A stretch of 64,000 nucleotides of DNA from NCBI GenBank assembly GCA_028551475.1, contig CM052354.1:19367258-19431257 (forward strand), in the 5' to 3' direction. The stretch's first letter is position 1. Every line of letters starts with the position of its first letter. Of this stretch, positions 37,760-48,939 are shown piece after piece. The notes under the pieces were generated by a model. That model made no database searches. It was not told the origin of the DNA and was given only the letters and a program-made list of their open reading frames with translations. A program made the position numbers and the translations under genes. The DNA comes from Casuarina equisetifolia. Lineage: Eukaryota > Streptophyta > Magnoliopsida > Fagales > Casuarinaceae.

Positions 37760-40428
37760 CAATGACAGCATAAATACCACTTGTTGGAAAAATAATCCTC
37801 AAGGTTTAGCCCATTTACAACCTTAATTTCCAAGAGAAGTACATGCTTTGGTTTTGATTCTCCATCGATTAGAGATGTTGCAACTGAAGAACCTGGTTGT
37901 GTAATGTGAAACCCCATCCCTGGAACTTCCTTCAAAATCAAAATCCAATATTCAATTCATTCAACCATGAGAGAGAGAGAGAGTAGGGGGGTATTTTTTT
38001 TTTTTTTTTTTTGGAGGGGGTGGGGGGGGGGGGGAGGTAGGTGGGGTTACTCATTCCACGTACCTGAGGATCAGCAAGACATTCATGTTCATGCCCCCAA
38101 ACTATGAAGTCAAGGAATCGAGGTAAAAAGTGTTCATTTATTGCATTTTTTGGGTTTGTCTTTACCCTGCACACGACATTTGAAGTAAAGACCAATGTTC
38201 ACAAAATAGAAATCTGAGAGTAGGCTAGTATTGACCTCATAAGTGCTCAAAAATTCAATGGCTAGATAAAATTTAAGACAATCAATGTCCTTTATTTTCA
38301 TGCACAATTTAATACAATCTCTCCAGAAAGACACAAAAAGAAAACCTGTTCTGATGAAGGACCAGAATGTTGAACCAGTCTGAAATTTGACAACCTTCTT
38401 GAGCTTCAGGCCTCATCCATTGTACGGCATGTGGTGTCTGGACCACAAATTATAAACCAGCATTTATTTAAAGTTAAGTTATCGATAGAAAGATGGAATT
38501 CCAGTGTGCTGCATGAAGTACCTGAAACATTCTATTTAGCCGTTCATCTCTAATGTTTCCAAGACCATAGAGAGCTACAGCTGTTGCACCCTGCAATTCA
38601 CAAGGATAATAAGTTACACAATGAAGGCACTTGGATATACCAAGTCTGCTGTCAATCAACTCAGCTGCAATACCTTTCTGATAAGTATAGGGCACAGAGT
38701 AATTTGGCCAACACCAGAACCACCAAGAACCATTTTCCCAAAATAGTTGACAAGGTTGCACGCTGACAGAATATCAACTGCAGAAAGATTGTCCTGTCAT
38801 AGTCATTCTGTAAGAAGCAAGCCATAAGGGTTCCAAGATGGAAGTTAAAATAGTCTAGGATGATTGATTAAAGTAAAACCAGCATAAATTTATCAACAAA
38901 TCCTGCAGATTTGCTTAGGAGACAATGAAGATAAAGTACCTTTTCTTTTTGAAATTAAAAATGAGAAAACGTCTCCACATTTAAAACTAAGGTTTAAGCA
39001 GAGAAGGGGCTTCAAAATCCTATAAACAATATCTGACAGCGGACTGAAAAATCTCCATGCTTGAAACATACAAAATACTAATAAAAATAAAATAATAATA
39101 TGCAACATTTTACCATAATATCCCTACCACTCCAGCAGGATCATCGTGATTTCCATGAATGCTGAAGACTGGCAAGCCAACATTGAAGTGAGGATCTTCA
39201 TAGTTTACATGACCAAATCTGAAAGAATCAAATTGTCATTAACTCTAGGGTACATTTCAAGAGCAGCTTCCCAAACAAAGCTGCTGGAAAAGCTGGTGCT
39301 TGCAAAAGGCAGGTAATAAATGAGAAAATAAACAACAAAAAACAATTTTCTTGAGCATGAAGTCCTTCGTGAGCATATTAGGTCATTACATATTTGCAAA
39401 ATTCACAGTCTGGTCACTAACAACTTGAAACTGCACTGGCTGATCATTAAGGCAATGACGACGAAGAATCTCAATGGCCTTCACCAATGTTGACCTGGAG
39501 GGCTTATTCTCATGGAAAAGATCACCACCAAGGAGTAAAAAGTCAACCTGATAGAAATAGACAATAGTGTTTAGTAGCATTTGATATGTATTGGCAGAGT
39601 AAGTTCTGTAATTGGCAGTTGGTTAAGATATTGTCCCATGAAGCAACACATCTATTACCATCCCAAGCTTTCCAGTACAGATCTCTTTATTCAAATTTAG
39701 AATTGAAAATGGAATGGAATTTATATTCAAGAAACTTATACAAGAGCAGAAATGCAACAGCAACCAAAATTTTCCAGCAGTAATTGAAGAGGAGTTACAT
39801 AACATGGTTGGCATTACTATAGAAAATACTTTTGATTAAAGGACCTTCAGCTAAGATCAGAGGTTGTCTGTGACAATGAATGCAAAAAGAGTAGGAGGGG
39901 GCCCTCTTCAGATCAAGAGTATAGCTATCAATATGGCAAAGTGATACTTCATCTGAGAGATTGGGAATGAGAAAAAAAAAAAAGAAAAATAGGAGCAGAT
40001 AATATTCCTTAACCTGCTTTTGTTCTGCTATTGAGCATATCTCCTCAAATGCCTGAAAAGAATCATGCCGCCTTATTTCATCCTTCTCCATATATCCAAG
40101 ATGACAATCAGTAGCAACAAGTATCCGAAGTGTATTGCTAAGCTCCTCCCTGAAATTTTTTTGTGTTTTTATGTATACATTCAAGAAAGATATTCAAGCA
40201 GCCAACAACACAAACAGATTTCTTTTCGACAAGTCCAAATGGATCAAACTTTTGTCTCAGCTTCGTTACATGATGTCATTCACGGACATAAAGTATAGTA
40301 TGGGCATTGATTTGAGTCTATTGAATTATTCATGGGAAAAAAAAAGGAAAAAAAGAGAGAGAGAGAGAGAGAGTGACAGAGATTCATCAATACTTCATCA
40401 AACACTTTTACCTGGACAAGTCTCCCAT
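29477..40428 (-). CDS. MRE11: MRE11 double-strand-break repair nuclease, 718 aa
   Basis: The Mn-dependent nuclease subunit of the MRE11-RAD50-NBS1 complex, which senses and trims DNA ends in the nucleus and acts in telomere care and meiosis. Minus-strand exons: 40428-40412, 40149-40014, 39547-39390, 39218-39128, 38793-38674, 38590-38522, 38437-38346, 38166-38064, 37929-37822, 37721-37659, 37574-37503, 37348-37271, 36566-36504, 36399-36339, 33943-33861, 32650-32537, 32291-32214, 31836-31765, 31670-31429, 30553-30445, 30175-29981 and 29509-29477. They sum to 2157 nt and stay in phase; Arabidopsis MRE11 is about 720 aa. Phosphoesterase motifs are intact: TDCHLG (19-24), GGDLFHE (58-64), GNHDDP (126-131) and GHEHE (252-256). 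The C-terminus has RGRGRG-type Gly/Arg stretches, an Asp run and the plant ending [10 protein letters not shown]. The start codon is on a 17-nt exon (MGDLS). Intron 17 uses a GC donor. Introns 14 and 15 are long and hold repeats. Confidence 0.96.
31837..32213 (-). other. GC-AG intron 17 of MRE11
   Basis: On the minus strand exon 17 ends ATGGAG and the intron begins GCAAGA. The next exon begins GAACGTGTC after CTGCAG. Joining them gives the continuous GECMEERVKERS expected for plant MRE11. The donor context AG/GCAAG matches the known GC-AG intron consensus. Confidence 0.85.
32799..33095 (-). repeat. Direct tandem duplication, about 170-bp period
   Basis: Copies start at 32799 and 32969 with the same CCCCAATAATTTTCAGAAGT block and share over 120 bases, including GTTGTTGATTATTTT and CATGCTTGGTAATTGC. 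Small indels separate them. They lie in MRE11 intron 15 (32651-33860). Confidence 0.9.
33944..36338 (-). other. 2.4-kb MRE11 intron 14 with inserted-looking sequence
   Basis: This is by far the largest MRE11 intron; most of the others are 80-500 nt. It contains a composition-shifted block (about 34540-35900) with no coding motif I can name, plus the 70-bp duplication and telomere-like units near 35700-35835. An old transposable-element insertion is plausible, but I saw no terminal repeats or target duplication. Confidence 0.4.
35701..35835 (-). repeat. 70-bp tandem duplication with CCCTAAA telomere-like units
   Basis: AATCAAA at 35701 and at 35771 start two copies of a block that includes CTTTTTCTGTAGCCC and TTGCC(A/G)TCAATTTCAT. 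The second copy holds CCCCTAAACCCTAAACCC, about two and a half plant telomere units (interstitial, on the plus strand as written). Confidence 0.88.
37966..38046 (-). repeat. GA run, poly-T and poly-G tracts in a short MRE11 intron
   Basis: On the plus strand a GA microsatellite (37972-37983) is followed by a G block, about 22 T and then several G runs of 5-14 bases up to 38046. Together they make up more than half of the 134-nt intron 8 (37930-38063). The G runs could form a G-quadruplex on the non-transcribed strand. Confidence 0.9.
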
Positions 40429-42000
40429 GGCAACTAATCAAGATTTCTTTCAAGCCCACAACTTGAGTGACGCCACGAAAATGCTACAGCTAACAAGCGT
40501 ACCGAGAGAGAGAAATCCACTCGATCAGTCGAACAAACTAGCCCCAAAATCTGGATATAAATTATCGGTAACAACACATAAATCGACGGGAATCTCCTAT
40601 AATTGTAGAAATATTGGTATAAATTTCCAATAAGTATAGAGTTACAAAAATGAAGTTTAAGATGGAACGAAACAGGAACATACAAAACCTACGCTAGGGT
40701 TTATCAGCATGAGTCATAGAAAAGCAGGAGGTGTTAATACAAAGATTAACTGTAATATGTACGCCTTTTAGGGGGGATGATACAACAAAAACGAGATACG
40801 AAGGTCCACATTTTCCCGGAAACCAAAAATCGAATTAGGTGTAAGAGCGAACGACACGGACGGGGAACGTATTGGAAGTTCGCGGTTACCTTTCCTTAGG
40901 ATCGAAGCTGTGACTGCCCAAGCTCCCTCGACGAGTCTTGTGGAGGAAGACTGGAACAATGGCGCGGAAGTTTAAAAAGTGCAGGAGAAGTTGACAATGG
41001 GAGAGGATGTCCGAAATTGGGGAAACTTTCTATAAACCCAGAGTCTTCTAATATGCCGAGTGATTGAGTTTTTGACACAAGTAGCTAGAATTTTACTCCC
41101 TCTGGAGTGTCCAAATTTCAAGCTGTCAGCGGAAGCCAGCCGAAAGCAGCCTAATGAAGCAAACAGAGAGAAGACAGGACGCCAAAGGAATTAAGATTTA
41201 TTTGCAAGATAATTCTTTAGGATATGTGTATGTTGTGGGTCAAACTCCCAACAATTGATTAGATACTAGACAGTAAAAAGATCAACATGCTCAATATTTT
41301 CCTATAGGCCAAAAATTGATACAAATCAAATATTTCAAATTTAAATAATTAATGTTCATGTTGTCAAAAGCTCCACTCGCTACTTCATTGTCCAGATGTA
41401 ATAAGTCAAGATCAAACATCCATATATCTTTTTTTCTTTTGGCACAAAGTGACACTCATTTTAAATATGCTTTGTTTGATTGTGAAAGATTGGATTAATG
41501 TTATATGTTTAGCCGTCTCATTGTTACAATACAAGCAAGTGGGCACGAGATGGTTGCATAAAGATTTTCTTGGCTTCAACTTTTCGTTTTTTAGAGTAGC
41601 TACTTTGTGACCGAAACATTTTGAGATTTCTATTTTCTGGATCCTACAAAGTTCGTGGGAAAGATTTGAACAATTTTCTACTCGGAGAGGCCAAATTTTG
41701 TGTAACTCGCTTACTCTTCTAATGTCATTTTACTTTAGCATAAAGGGTTGTTTTTGTTAAATGGTTAAATGAAGAGGTACAAAAGACAAAAGAAGAGAGT
41801 CATCCATGTCAACAAGAAAAGCTTATAGAAAAAAAAAAACAAAAAACAAAAATCTTAATTGATGTGCATTCCATATCATGACTTCGATAAATGGGAAACA
41901 ACTTCATCCCATAATCGCTTTTGTACCATGTCACAATTAGTAAAAGCCACAAACAAAGCAAGACCAAATGGTAGCTGAATTCAGCTACACAAAGCAAACA
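40429..42000. other. MRE11 upstream region
   Basis: On the minus strand this is the leader and promoter of MRE11. A good donor (AAAG then GTAACC, intron starting at 40889) suggests that the 5' untranslated region is spliced, with a first non-coding exon between about 40890 and 41100. A GA microsatellite lies near 40354-40372. No other gene is visible. Confidence 0.4.
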
Positions 42001-42825
42001 TAGAGAAGAAAGATGCCTGAAATTTTTTGTCTCTCTTTTTTATTATATGTTAACAATTAGAAGATGCTTCCTTATATACAGGGGTACATAAATAAAGAAT
42101 AGAACTACAAATAAAAACAAAAAGGGCTGGATATATACATGTGGTGGGCCGGACCCAACAATGGGCTGTATCACTAGTAGTAAAAACATCAAGCATATTT
42201 AGTTCAAGTCTAAGGAAATTGGTTACCCTTTCCTTGATAAAAAAAGGTAACTTTCCTTGAAGGATATTTTACATCAAATGAAAATTTTAAGTTTATCTAT
42301 CAAATGAGACTGACTTAATAAAAATTGATTTGTTTAAGATACTTGTATAATTAGTCAACTCAATTATTCTTATTTACTAAACAAGTCTAATTTCTTTATT
42401 TTTTCTCTCTCAAACTCTTTATCTACTTAGATGATTCAGCTTGTTTTAAGTGTATTTAAAACTTGTTAAAACATTATACATACATTAGGTATACGTACAG
42501 ACATAAATTCTTATTTTTCTCATATATTTTTCTAGCTTTGAAAACTCTAAAAGTCTGTCTTTCTTTTAAGAGTTTAAACCAAATATCTATGAACCATGCA
42601 CATAGGAATAACATACATGTTAATGATGCAATATGTGAGGTAGAAAAAGTAAGAGAACTAAGAATACAACATAGAAATAATCAAACCGTATTTAAATAGG
42701 TAGGAAGCAAAAGTCCGTGTGGAATGCTCTACAAAGTAACATAAAGATAATAAATTTCATAAAATGACAGTAAAAGCCCATCAAAGAAACAATGGCTCCG
42801 TAAAATTTATTTCACTGTCAACAAA

Positions 42826-42826
<1 letters not shown>

Positions 42827-42856
<30 letters not shown>

Positions 42857-42859
42857 AAC
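42827..42859. repeat. (AAG)n trinucleotide microsatellite
   Basis: About eleven AAG units in intergenic DNA. Confidence 0.95.
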
Positions 42860-45250
42860 AAGAACCTAAAAGCTCCGACATAATTTAGAATATCTTTATC
42901 TATTTTACAGGATGCAAATAAAGGAATAAGGGCGTTACTATAATTAAGAGAAAATATTAAATTAAATGAAGACCAAAAGAAATTCAAGAAATATTATCAT
43001 TACCTTGTTTCTAGCTAGAAAACCAAATGCTTAGCTTCAATCGAACTCACTCTGAAGGTTAATACTTCCACTTTGAAGACACAGAAAATTAATGACAAAC
43101 ATTTGAAGGGACCAGTTCAAAGATTCAGTGAACGCTTCAGGTCATGGTTTTCATGTTTTCCTTTTTAATATTGTAATTATTTGAATCATTTGCTATTTTT
43201 TAATGTTTTGAAGTCATTTTTTTTTCCTCTGCAATCATTTTGAGTATTTGAATACAACCAGTTTCAAGATTGTCAACGTCTCCTGCTTCTTAATTTGATT
43301 CAAACGGATTACGCGGAAATCCAAACTTAAAAATTTGAAGTCTTTCAACAGAACCAATTGGAGGTTTGTCAATGATACCATCTTTTATTTATAGCTTTAG
43401 TATTTGAATTGGATCATAATTGCCCACCTCTGGAATCCTCTCAATTTATTTATTCTAAGCAAACTTGGTTATGCCAAAGTTATGCAGGTTTATCCGGTGT
43501 GATGTCTCCCATTCACAAAATCATGCTGGCTTGGGTTTCTGAGATATAATCATTAAGATCTAACCTGTTTCTTGATCATGAGATTAAGATAACTACAGTA
43601 ATTGTCTCTCCGTTTCCATACACAAATGCAAAAGCTGAAGTTTCATGAGTACACTCATCCTACATAAATGCATATCGAGAGCAATGGCTTCTATTAAAAA
43701 ACCTAATAAAAGTTGTAGCACGAGTAAATTATGTTATGAAAAGATGTTACACTTAATTATAAATTATAATCGACAAATACCTAATTCAGTTGAAAACAGA
43801 TACTGCTTCAAATTATGAAATCTCAAGTTTGACATCCAAATGTATGAGTTTTGATACATGCATTAAAAAAAAAACTTAAACTGCGACAGAATTACATTAC
43901 TTGAAATGTTATGCAAACCAACTTATAAAAAAGCTTATACAACACATTTAGCTTCAATAGGATTCTCGTCAACCTCTACTGCTGCAACACGCTGCAGGTT
44001 CAGGTTACCTGCCAACATTGGTCCATCTATTAGAGCCTCCAGCTCCTGTTTACAAGTGGGAGCCATGTCAATCTCCCACGTAAAGACTATAAGGGAAGGG
44101 GACGTGAAGGCTGAGGTATCTGTATTCAATTTAAAAGTCTTTTTAAAGGAATATATTCGAGGACTCTGCATAATTCTAGGAATATGTTACACGTAAAATT
44201 ATAAAACGAAGAAGAAGAAGTTGTTATCAATGCCCACCAGCGAATATAAAAAAACCAGTAGGGTTGCTGATGCTAGGAATCTTTTGGCTTCCGTCATGAC
44301 AGCAGACTTGCTACTGGTGGTCTCCCGAATCTTGTGGAGATATTCTTATATCCCTTAATAAATTATATTAATTGACATTAAGTTTACTGAAAAACTATAA
44401 AGAAGTTGCAAAAACTTAATACATATTTTCTGTGGAGATTCGTTTGTGTTTCGCTCCTATTGGGATTCCTTTGGGACGATAGTAGAGAACAAGTATAGAA
44501 GAAGAGAATCAGGTTTGGCGTACCAACTTGCTGCTTGTTAATATGACCGACTCACTGCATTTTGGGATTAAAATACAGCATTCCTAATAATGTGAGTACG
44601 ATTTATGCTAAATCAGAAGCAAACTAATAGGTTAGAACAAAAAAATCTAGTACTTAAATGTAGGTAATGGAACTAAGAAGAAGACTTAATCTACAATTTT
44701 TCTTGAATGAGGTTGAGTGTAAAATGAATGAACAATAAGATAAAAGATTGTAGAACAGAAACAAGGTAGGAGATTGTTAGAATAGAAGTATAAAAGTTGT
44801 GAAAAAAAATAAAACATATGATGAAAAGAGATAAAATGCAACCCCTGTAAATTACTAAGTGGAGTTTATTTTTTTCTAAGAGATTCCGAGCAATTAAGTT
44901 ATTCTGATTCATCAGGTAAGGTATCATACACCTATAAGAAAGTAATCTCCAGGATCTTTCCTTCTTAAGGATCTTTTAATTCTATGCCTAGATAAAATTA
45001 TCTAATGTGGTATATAATTATGTTAAGTTCTTTCTTTCTGATGTTCTAATTTTATGCTTCAGAAATATAGAGCTTTGCTGCAATCTATAAGTAGCAATCA
45101 AATTGTAATTTATATCAATTGAGTCTTCAATTTTTGAAAATTCATCTCAAGAGCTAATGCTTGCAATGTTTTTAAAAACCTATAAAAAGGTTGCGTGGTT
45201 GTGATTTCTGCGAACGCTTTTCAAACACACCCTTAGTCTTCTCAAACGTT

Positions 45251-45378
45251 ATTCATGATAGCAACACCAATTGTTGTCAAGCATTTGCTGATGTGTTTGT
45301 GTCGGGACAATGCGGTATTCATGATAGCAACACCAATTGTTGTCAAGCATTTGCTGATGTGTTTGTGTCGGGACAATG
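45251..45378 (+). repeat. Perfect 66-bp tandem duplication
   Basis: Copy one occupies 45251-45316 and copy two 45317-45378; the second matches the first over all its 62 bases. The period is 22 codons and the frame stays open across both copies (a 63-residue frame from 45191 with the unit IHDSNTNCCQAFADVFVSGQ). The surrounding frame matches no family I know. Confidence 0.95.
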
Positions 45379-45689
45379 ACTATGTCACCAACGTGTACTG
45401 CTGGAAAGTATCGGCGTCAGTACAACAAAAATGAAAGATTCTGTAAGGGTGGTCGTCACCGCAGACGAAGTACCAGATGGAGGAATAAGGCGCCAGAGAG
45501 ACAGTAAACTGCTGGATCCGTTTACACAAAAGAGTAAAATCTTGAACGTAAAAGGGTATAAGGATTGGGAAATAACAACCTGTAGAAACAGCCTTTTGGC
45601 TTTGAAAAAATTTGTAGTCCTCTTTGGCTTTTTGTTATCTTTTATGTCTTGAAAGATTATACTGTCTCCTCATATTTGGTAATCTAGGA

Positions 45690-45800
45690 TGGAGGATCCA
45701 TTTAATGGTGGCAACAATAGAACATACATACTTGGGACATTCATTTATAATGTGGAGGATCCACTCGATGGTGGCAATCGAAGAGCATACTTGGAGAACG
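45690..45800 (+). repeat. Imperfect tandem duplication, about 60 bp
   Basis: Two similar blocks, each with GGAGGATCCA, ATGGTGGCAA and CATACTTGG, follow one another 300 bp after the perfect 66-bp duplication. Confidence 0.8.
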
Positions 45801-46907
45801 ATCTCCTATGTGGGAACAAAAGAAGAGGTTAATAGAGACTAGGAGTAGGTGTTTAACCTGCCATGACTGGCTTTGATACTAGAGAGACTAGAATAGACGG
45901 AAGTTTCCCATAAACACAAAAAGAAATTGGTAACGACATAACACCAGCCAGAATCAGCGACGAGAATTGAAACCACCGGCGGAGGGAATCATGGTAAGGG
46001 GCCATAAGCACTTCACTCGTCAATTCTCACCCTCGTTGTACTTTTTGGTCAAAATTTAAGGAGGTCAACTTTCCTTCTGTGATTTCGTTTCAACTTCTGG
46101 GTGGCTCTCTTCTATTTTTCTATCATCTGTTTTCGGCTTGAAATCTTGAATGTCAACTCTTGCCCCAGATGAATGACAGACAACAATGCAAAGGTACACC
46201 GCCCCACGACCAATAATGAAGATGGAACTTGGTTAGTCTTCTAAATTAATGAAAAGCCATTGAGAACGTCACAACATTTTTTATTTTTTTTTTGGGAGAG
46301 TGTCATACTTTCGATTTGCATCATCACTTTTGGTTTGGTCAATTTTGGGGTTCGGAATTCATCTCCCCCTCTCTCCGTGGACGAAAGGCAATCTGCTAGG
46401 CCGACAGTATTACATGTCTATGCTACCATGTTGCAGAACATTTCTCAGAATCCTGGGAAACCATTTCATAGAAGGTCATTGATTGATACTTGTTTTGTTA
46501 AAGCAAATCGGCTTCGATTCTCAAGAGGTATAGTGCATAAAAGTTGAAGCCAAAGAACAGAAAACTAAAACTTGGGCATTGATAGAGCTTACTCACGGCC
46601 TACGCGGAATGCATATTAAGAATCATTTACACCACTTGGACCACATAAAACTATTTGATTTGTTTATACATTTGGTACGTCAGACGATGCCGCCTCTCGC
46701 TCTCACTGTCCCTCGTGCGCGCGCATCTTCGCGTGTTCAAAGAAGGGAAGGTGAAGGGTCATTTTCCGATCCCAAGACAGTATATTCATCGAGGCTATAT
46801 GTTCATATATATTGGTTTCATTTAGCAGTTGTATACAAACCTTTTCCCGATCACCACGATTTCTCAGGAGATTGTCAAGCCTCCGCTGCCACAAACTAAT
46901 GTCAATG

Positions 46908-48065
46908 ATGTTAGCATCACCGCCGTCTTGCTTTTCAAACATTGCGTGGCCTTCAGAGGATCCAACCACGTATGAGCTTAATCATTACGCCTACAGAGAG
47001 ATGGAAGCGTCAGACTCGTATGTTGAATGCCCTCCATCCCAGCCAAAGAACAAACTCAACCGTTCCACTCCAACCACGTCCATTAGCAGCGACCCCACGA
47101 TGGTCAAGAAGCTTTACCACAATGCTAGCGAGCGTAATCGCCGCAAGAAGATCAACAATTTGTACACCACTCTGCGTTCACTGCTTCCTGCGGCTGATCA
47201 AATGGTACTGTATATTTCTTCCCTTTTTGTTTTTAAGTTTTCATCTGCTTCTCTTGAGCGTTCTCTAGGAGAGTAATTAAGGGAAAGTTCAGTGTAGTAC
47301 AGGTTCTTTAGTCCTAGTATTACAGTGGATGATTAAAGGAAGATACTTCATAATAATCCCTCAAAGAGGCATCTGATACATCTCCAACCATTATCCTTCT
47401 CCTAACAATCCACTTTATTTTTGGGGTTTTCATAACAATGTTGCTGGTTCTTACAGAAGACAATGAGTATTCCGGCCACAGTGTCACACGTGACCAAATA
47501 CATACCAGAACTACAAAAGCAAGTGGATGACCTGATTCGGAAGAAGGAAGATCTTCTCTCAAGGATTTCTAGGCAACGGGAGCTAATGCATCAAGAAAAT
47601 CACTGGCAACTTCCAGCTCGGAGTTCTTTATCTGCCGTTTCGGCAAGCTGGCTCAGTGATACAGAAGTCATGGTTCAGATATGCACATATCATGTTCAAA
47701 AGAGTCCATTAACGGAGATCTTACTTACCTTAGAGAAGGACGGGTTTCTACTACTAAATGCTTCTTCCAGCGAGACCTTCGAAGGAAGGATCTTCTATAA
47801 CTTACTCCTCCAGGTATATTTTATTCTTCCAACATAACATGCATTGTTCTTATGAATATAACACATCCTTAATCTGTCTTCCATTGCACAACAAATCACG
47901 CTAATAATCATTTTCTTTGGTCTGTTTTGGATTCTGCAGGCGGGAAACACTGTGAGCATGGAGCATGATGTTTTGAGTACGAAGCTCCAGTCGTTGTATG
48001 AAACAGGAGAAGGATATAACTACGACAACGTCGGCTCCATATATTACAACGATTTACCTCTTTAG
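46908..48065 (+). CDS. bHLH transcription factor, group Ib (ORG2/bHLH38-39-100-101 type), 259 aa
   Basis: Exons 46908-47204, 47457-47813 and 47940-48065 join in phase with GT-AG borders. The product has a short Ser/Pro-rich start with WPSEDP, then VKKLYHNASERNRRKKINNLYTTLR as basic region and helix 1 (about 66-90), a loop SLLPAAD, and helix 2 with SIPATVSHVTKYIPELQKQV (about 103-122). The E and R of the ASERxRR contact site are present. The C-terminal half resembles the ACT-like part of group Ib factors (EVMVQI, SSSETFEGRIFYNLLLQ). Group Ib proteins in Arabidopsis form heterodimers with FIT and switch on iron uptake in roots, so an iron-deficiency role is inferred from the family. The start could also be 46899 (three residues more) or 46905. 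No Arabidopsis counterpart sits at the syntenic place, to my knowledge. Confidence 0.9.
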
Positions 48066-48939
48066 GCAAGAGTATCAATCTGAAAAAACGAAAGGGGCAA
48101 TAATGAAAGATTTGCTCTTCTTGTTCATTTTTTTCCTATGCACAACTTCTGTAACGACGACAACCGACGGCAACAATTTTATAAACCATCTATTCTCATC
48201 CTCGAATCGTTTTCATTTCACATGACAATATCAGTAAGCAGTTCAGATTCCAACAATAGAATGCCATGATACTTTTATTTAGACAACTTGAATTTCTTTT
48301 TACCCAATAAAAAATAATAAAAGCAGAAAAACGAGAACAGAATCTCAAGTATAATATCAGACGAACGTCAAATAATCACCATAGAATATAATACTAACCA
48401 CATTCTGCTGCTACGAATTTAGTCGTGCTGATGCTAAATCAAGTGATACTCCAGGAAAAATCTTAATAAAGTACTCAAAACTAAATATTCTAAAGGCCTT
48501 CAACTAGAAGGATTCCCAAGGACATATGAAATTACCAATAAAATATTAATGAGTTTTATTTCAGTTAGTTGAAGTGGTTAAGCTAATTATGGGATGAGCC
48601 TTCTAAACTCGCGTTCCCCTTCCATTGTTAAATAGTTGCTATAATCTGATTTGTGCAGAGCTACCAAATGGGGCCTTTCGAAACCATATATAACCAAGCA
48701 AATAATTAAGTTTCTTTTCGGTTCGGTACGAGAATCTCCATGTTCTTCTATCAATTCAACTTGGTCGGACAAAAATAAACTCAAATATCAATACCCACTT
48801 AAGTACTTAAGTTTTACATGATCCTAGGGAATTTGGAACTTATATTCAGCTTTGATAAATCACCAAGTTTCAGTCCAAAGATGAAACTTTTGTGTTCCAT
48901 GACATTCAAATTCATCATTTACACATCTAATTATCTAAT
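48066..48939. other. Downstream of the bHLH gene, nothing assigned
   Basis: AT-rich DNA containing the presumed bHLH 3' untranslated region. I see no gene or RNA here. Confidence 0.5.

Larger units (their letters stand above)
42001..46907. other. Intergenic, AT-rich with tandem duplications
   Basis: No complete gene was found in these 4.9 kb. There is an AAG microsatellite (42827-42859), an unassigned minus-strand frame of 78 residues (43935-44171), and two tandem duplications between 45251 and 45800. The stretch before 46907 should hold the promoter and leader of the bHLH gene. Confidence 0.45.

Noticed and set aside
39795-40184. ATG near 40184 as the MRE11 start
   Set aside because: The residues before REELSNT come from intron sequence; an acceptor TTTCAG precedes exon 2, and a matching MGDLS exon exists upstream.
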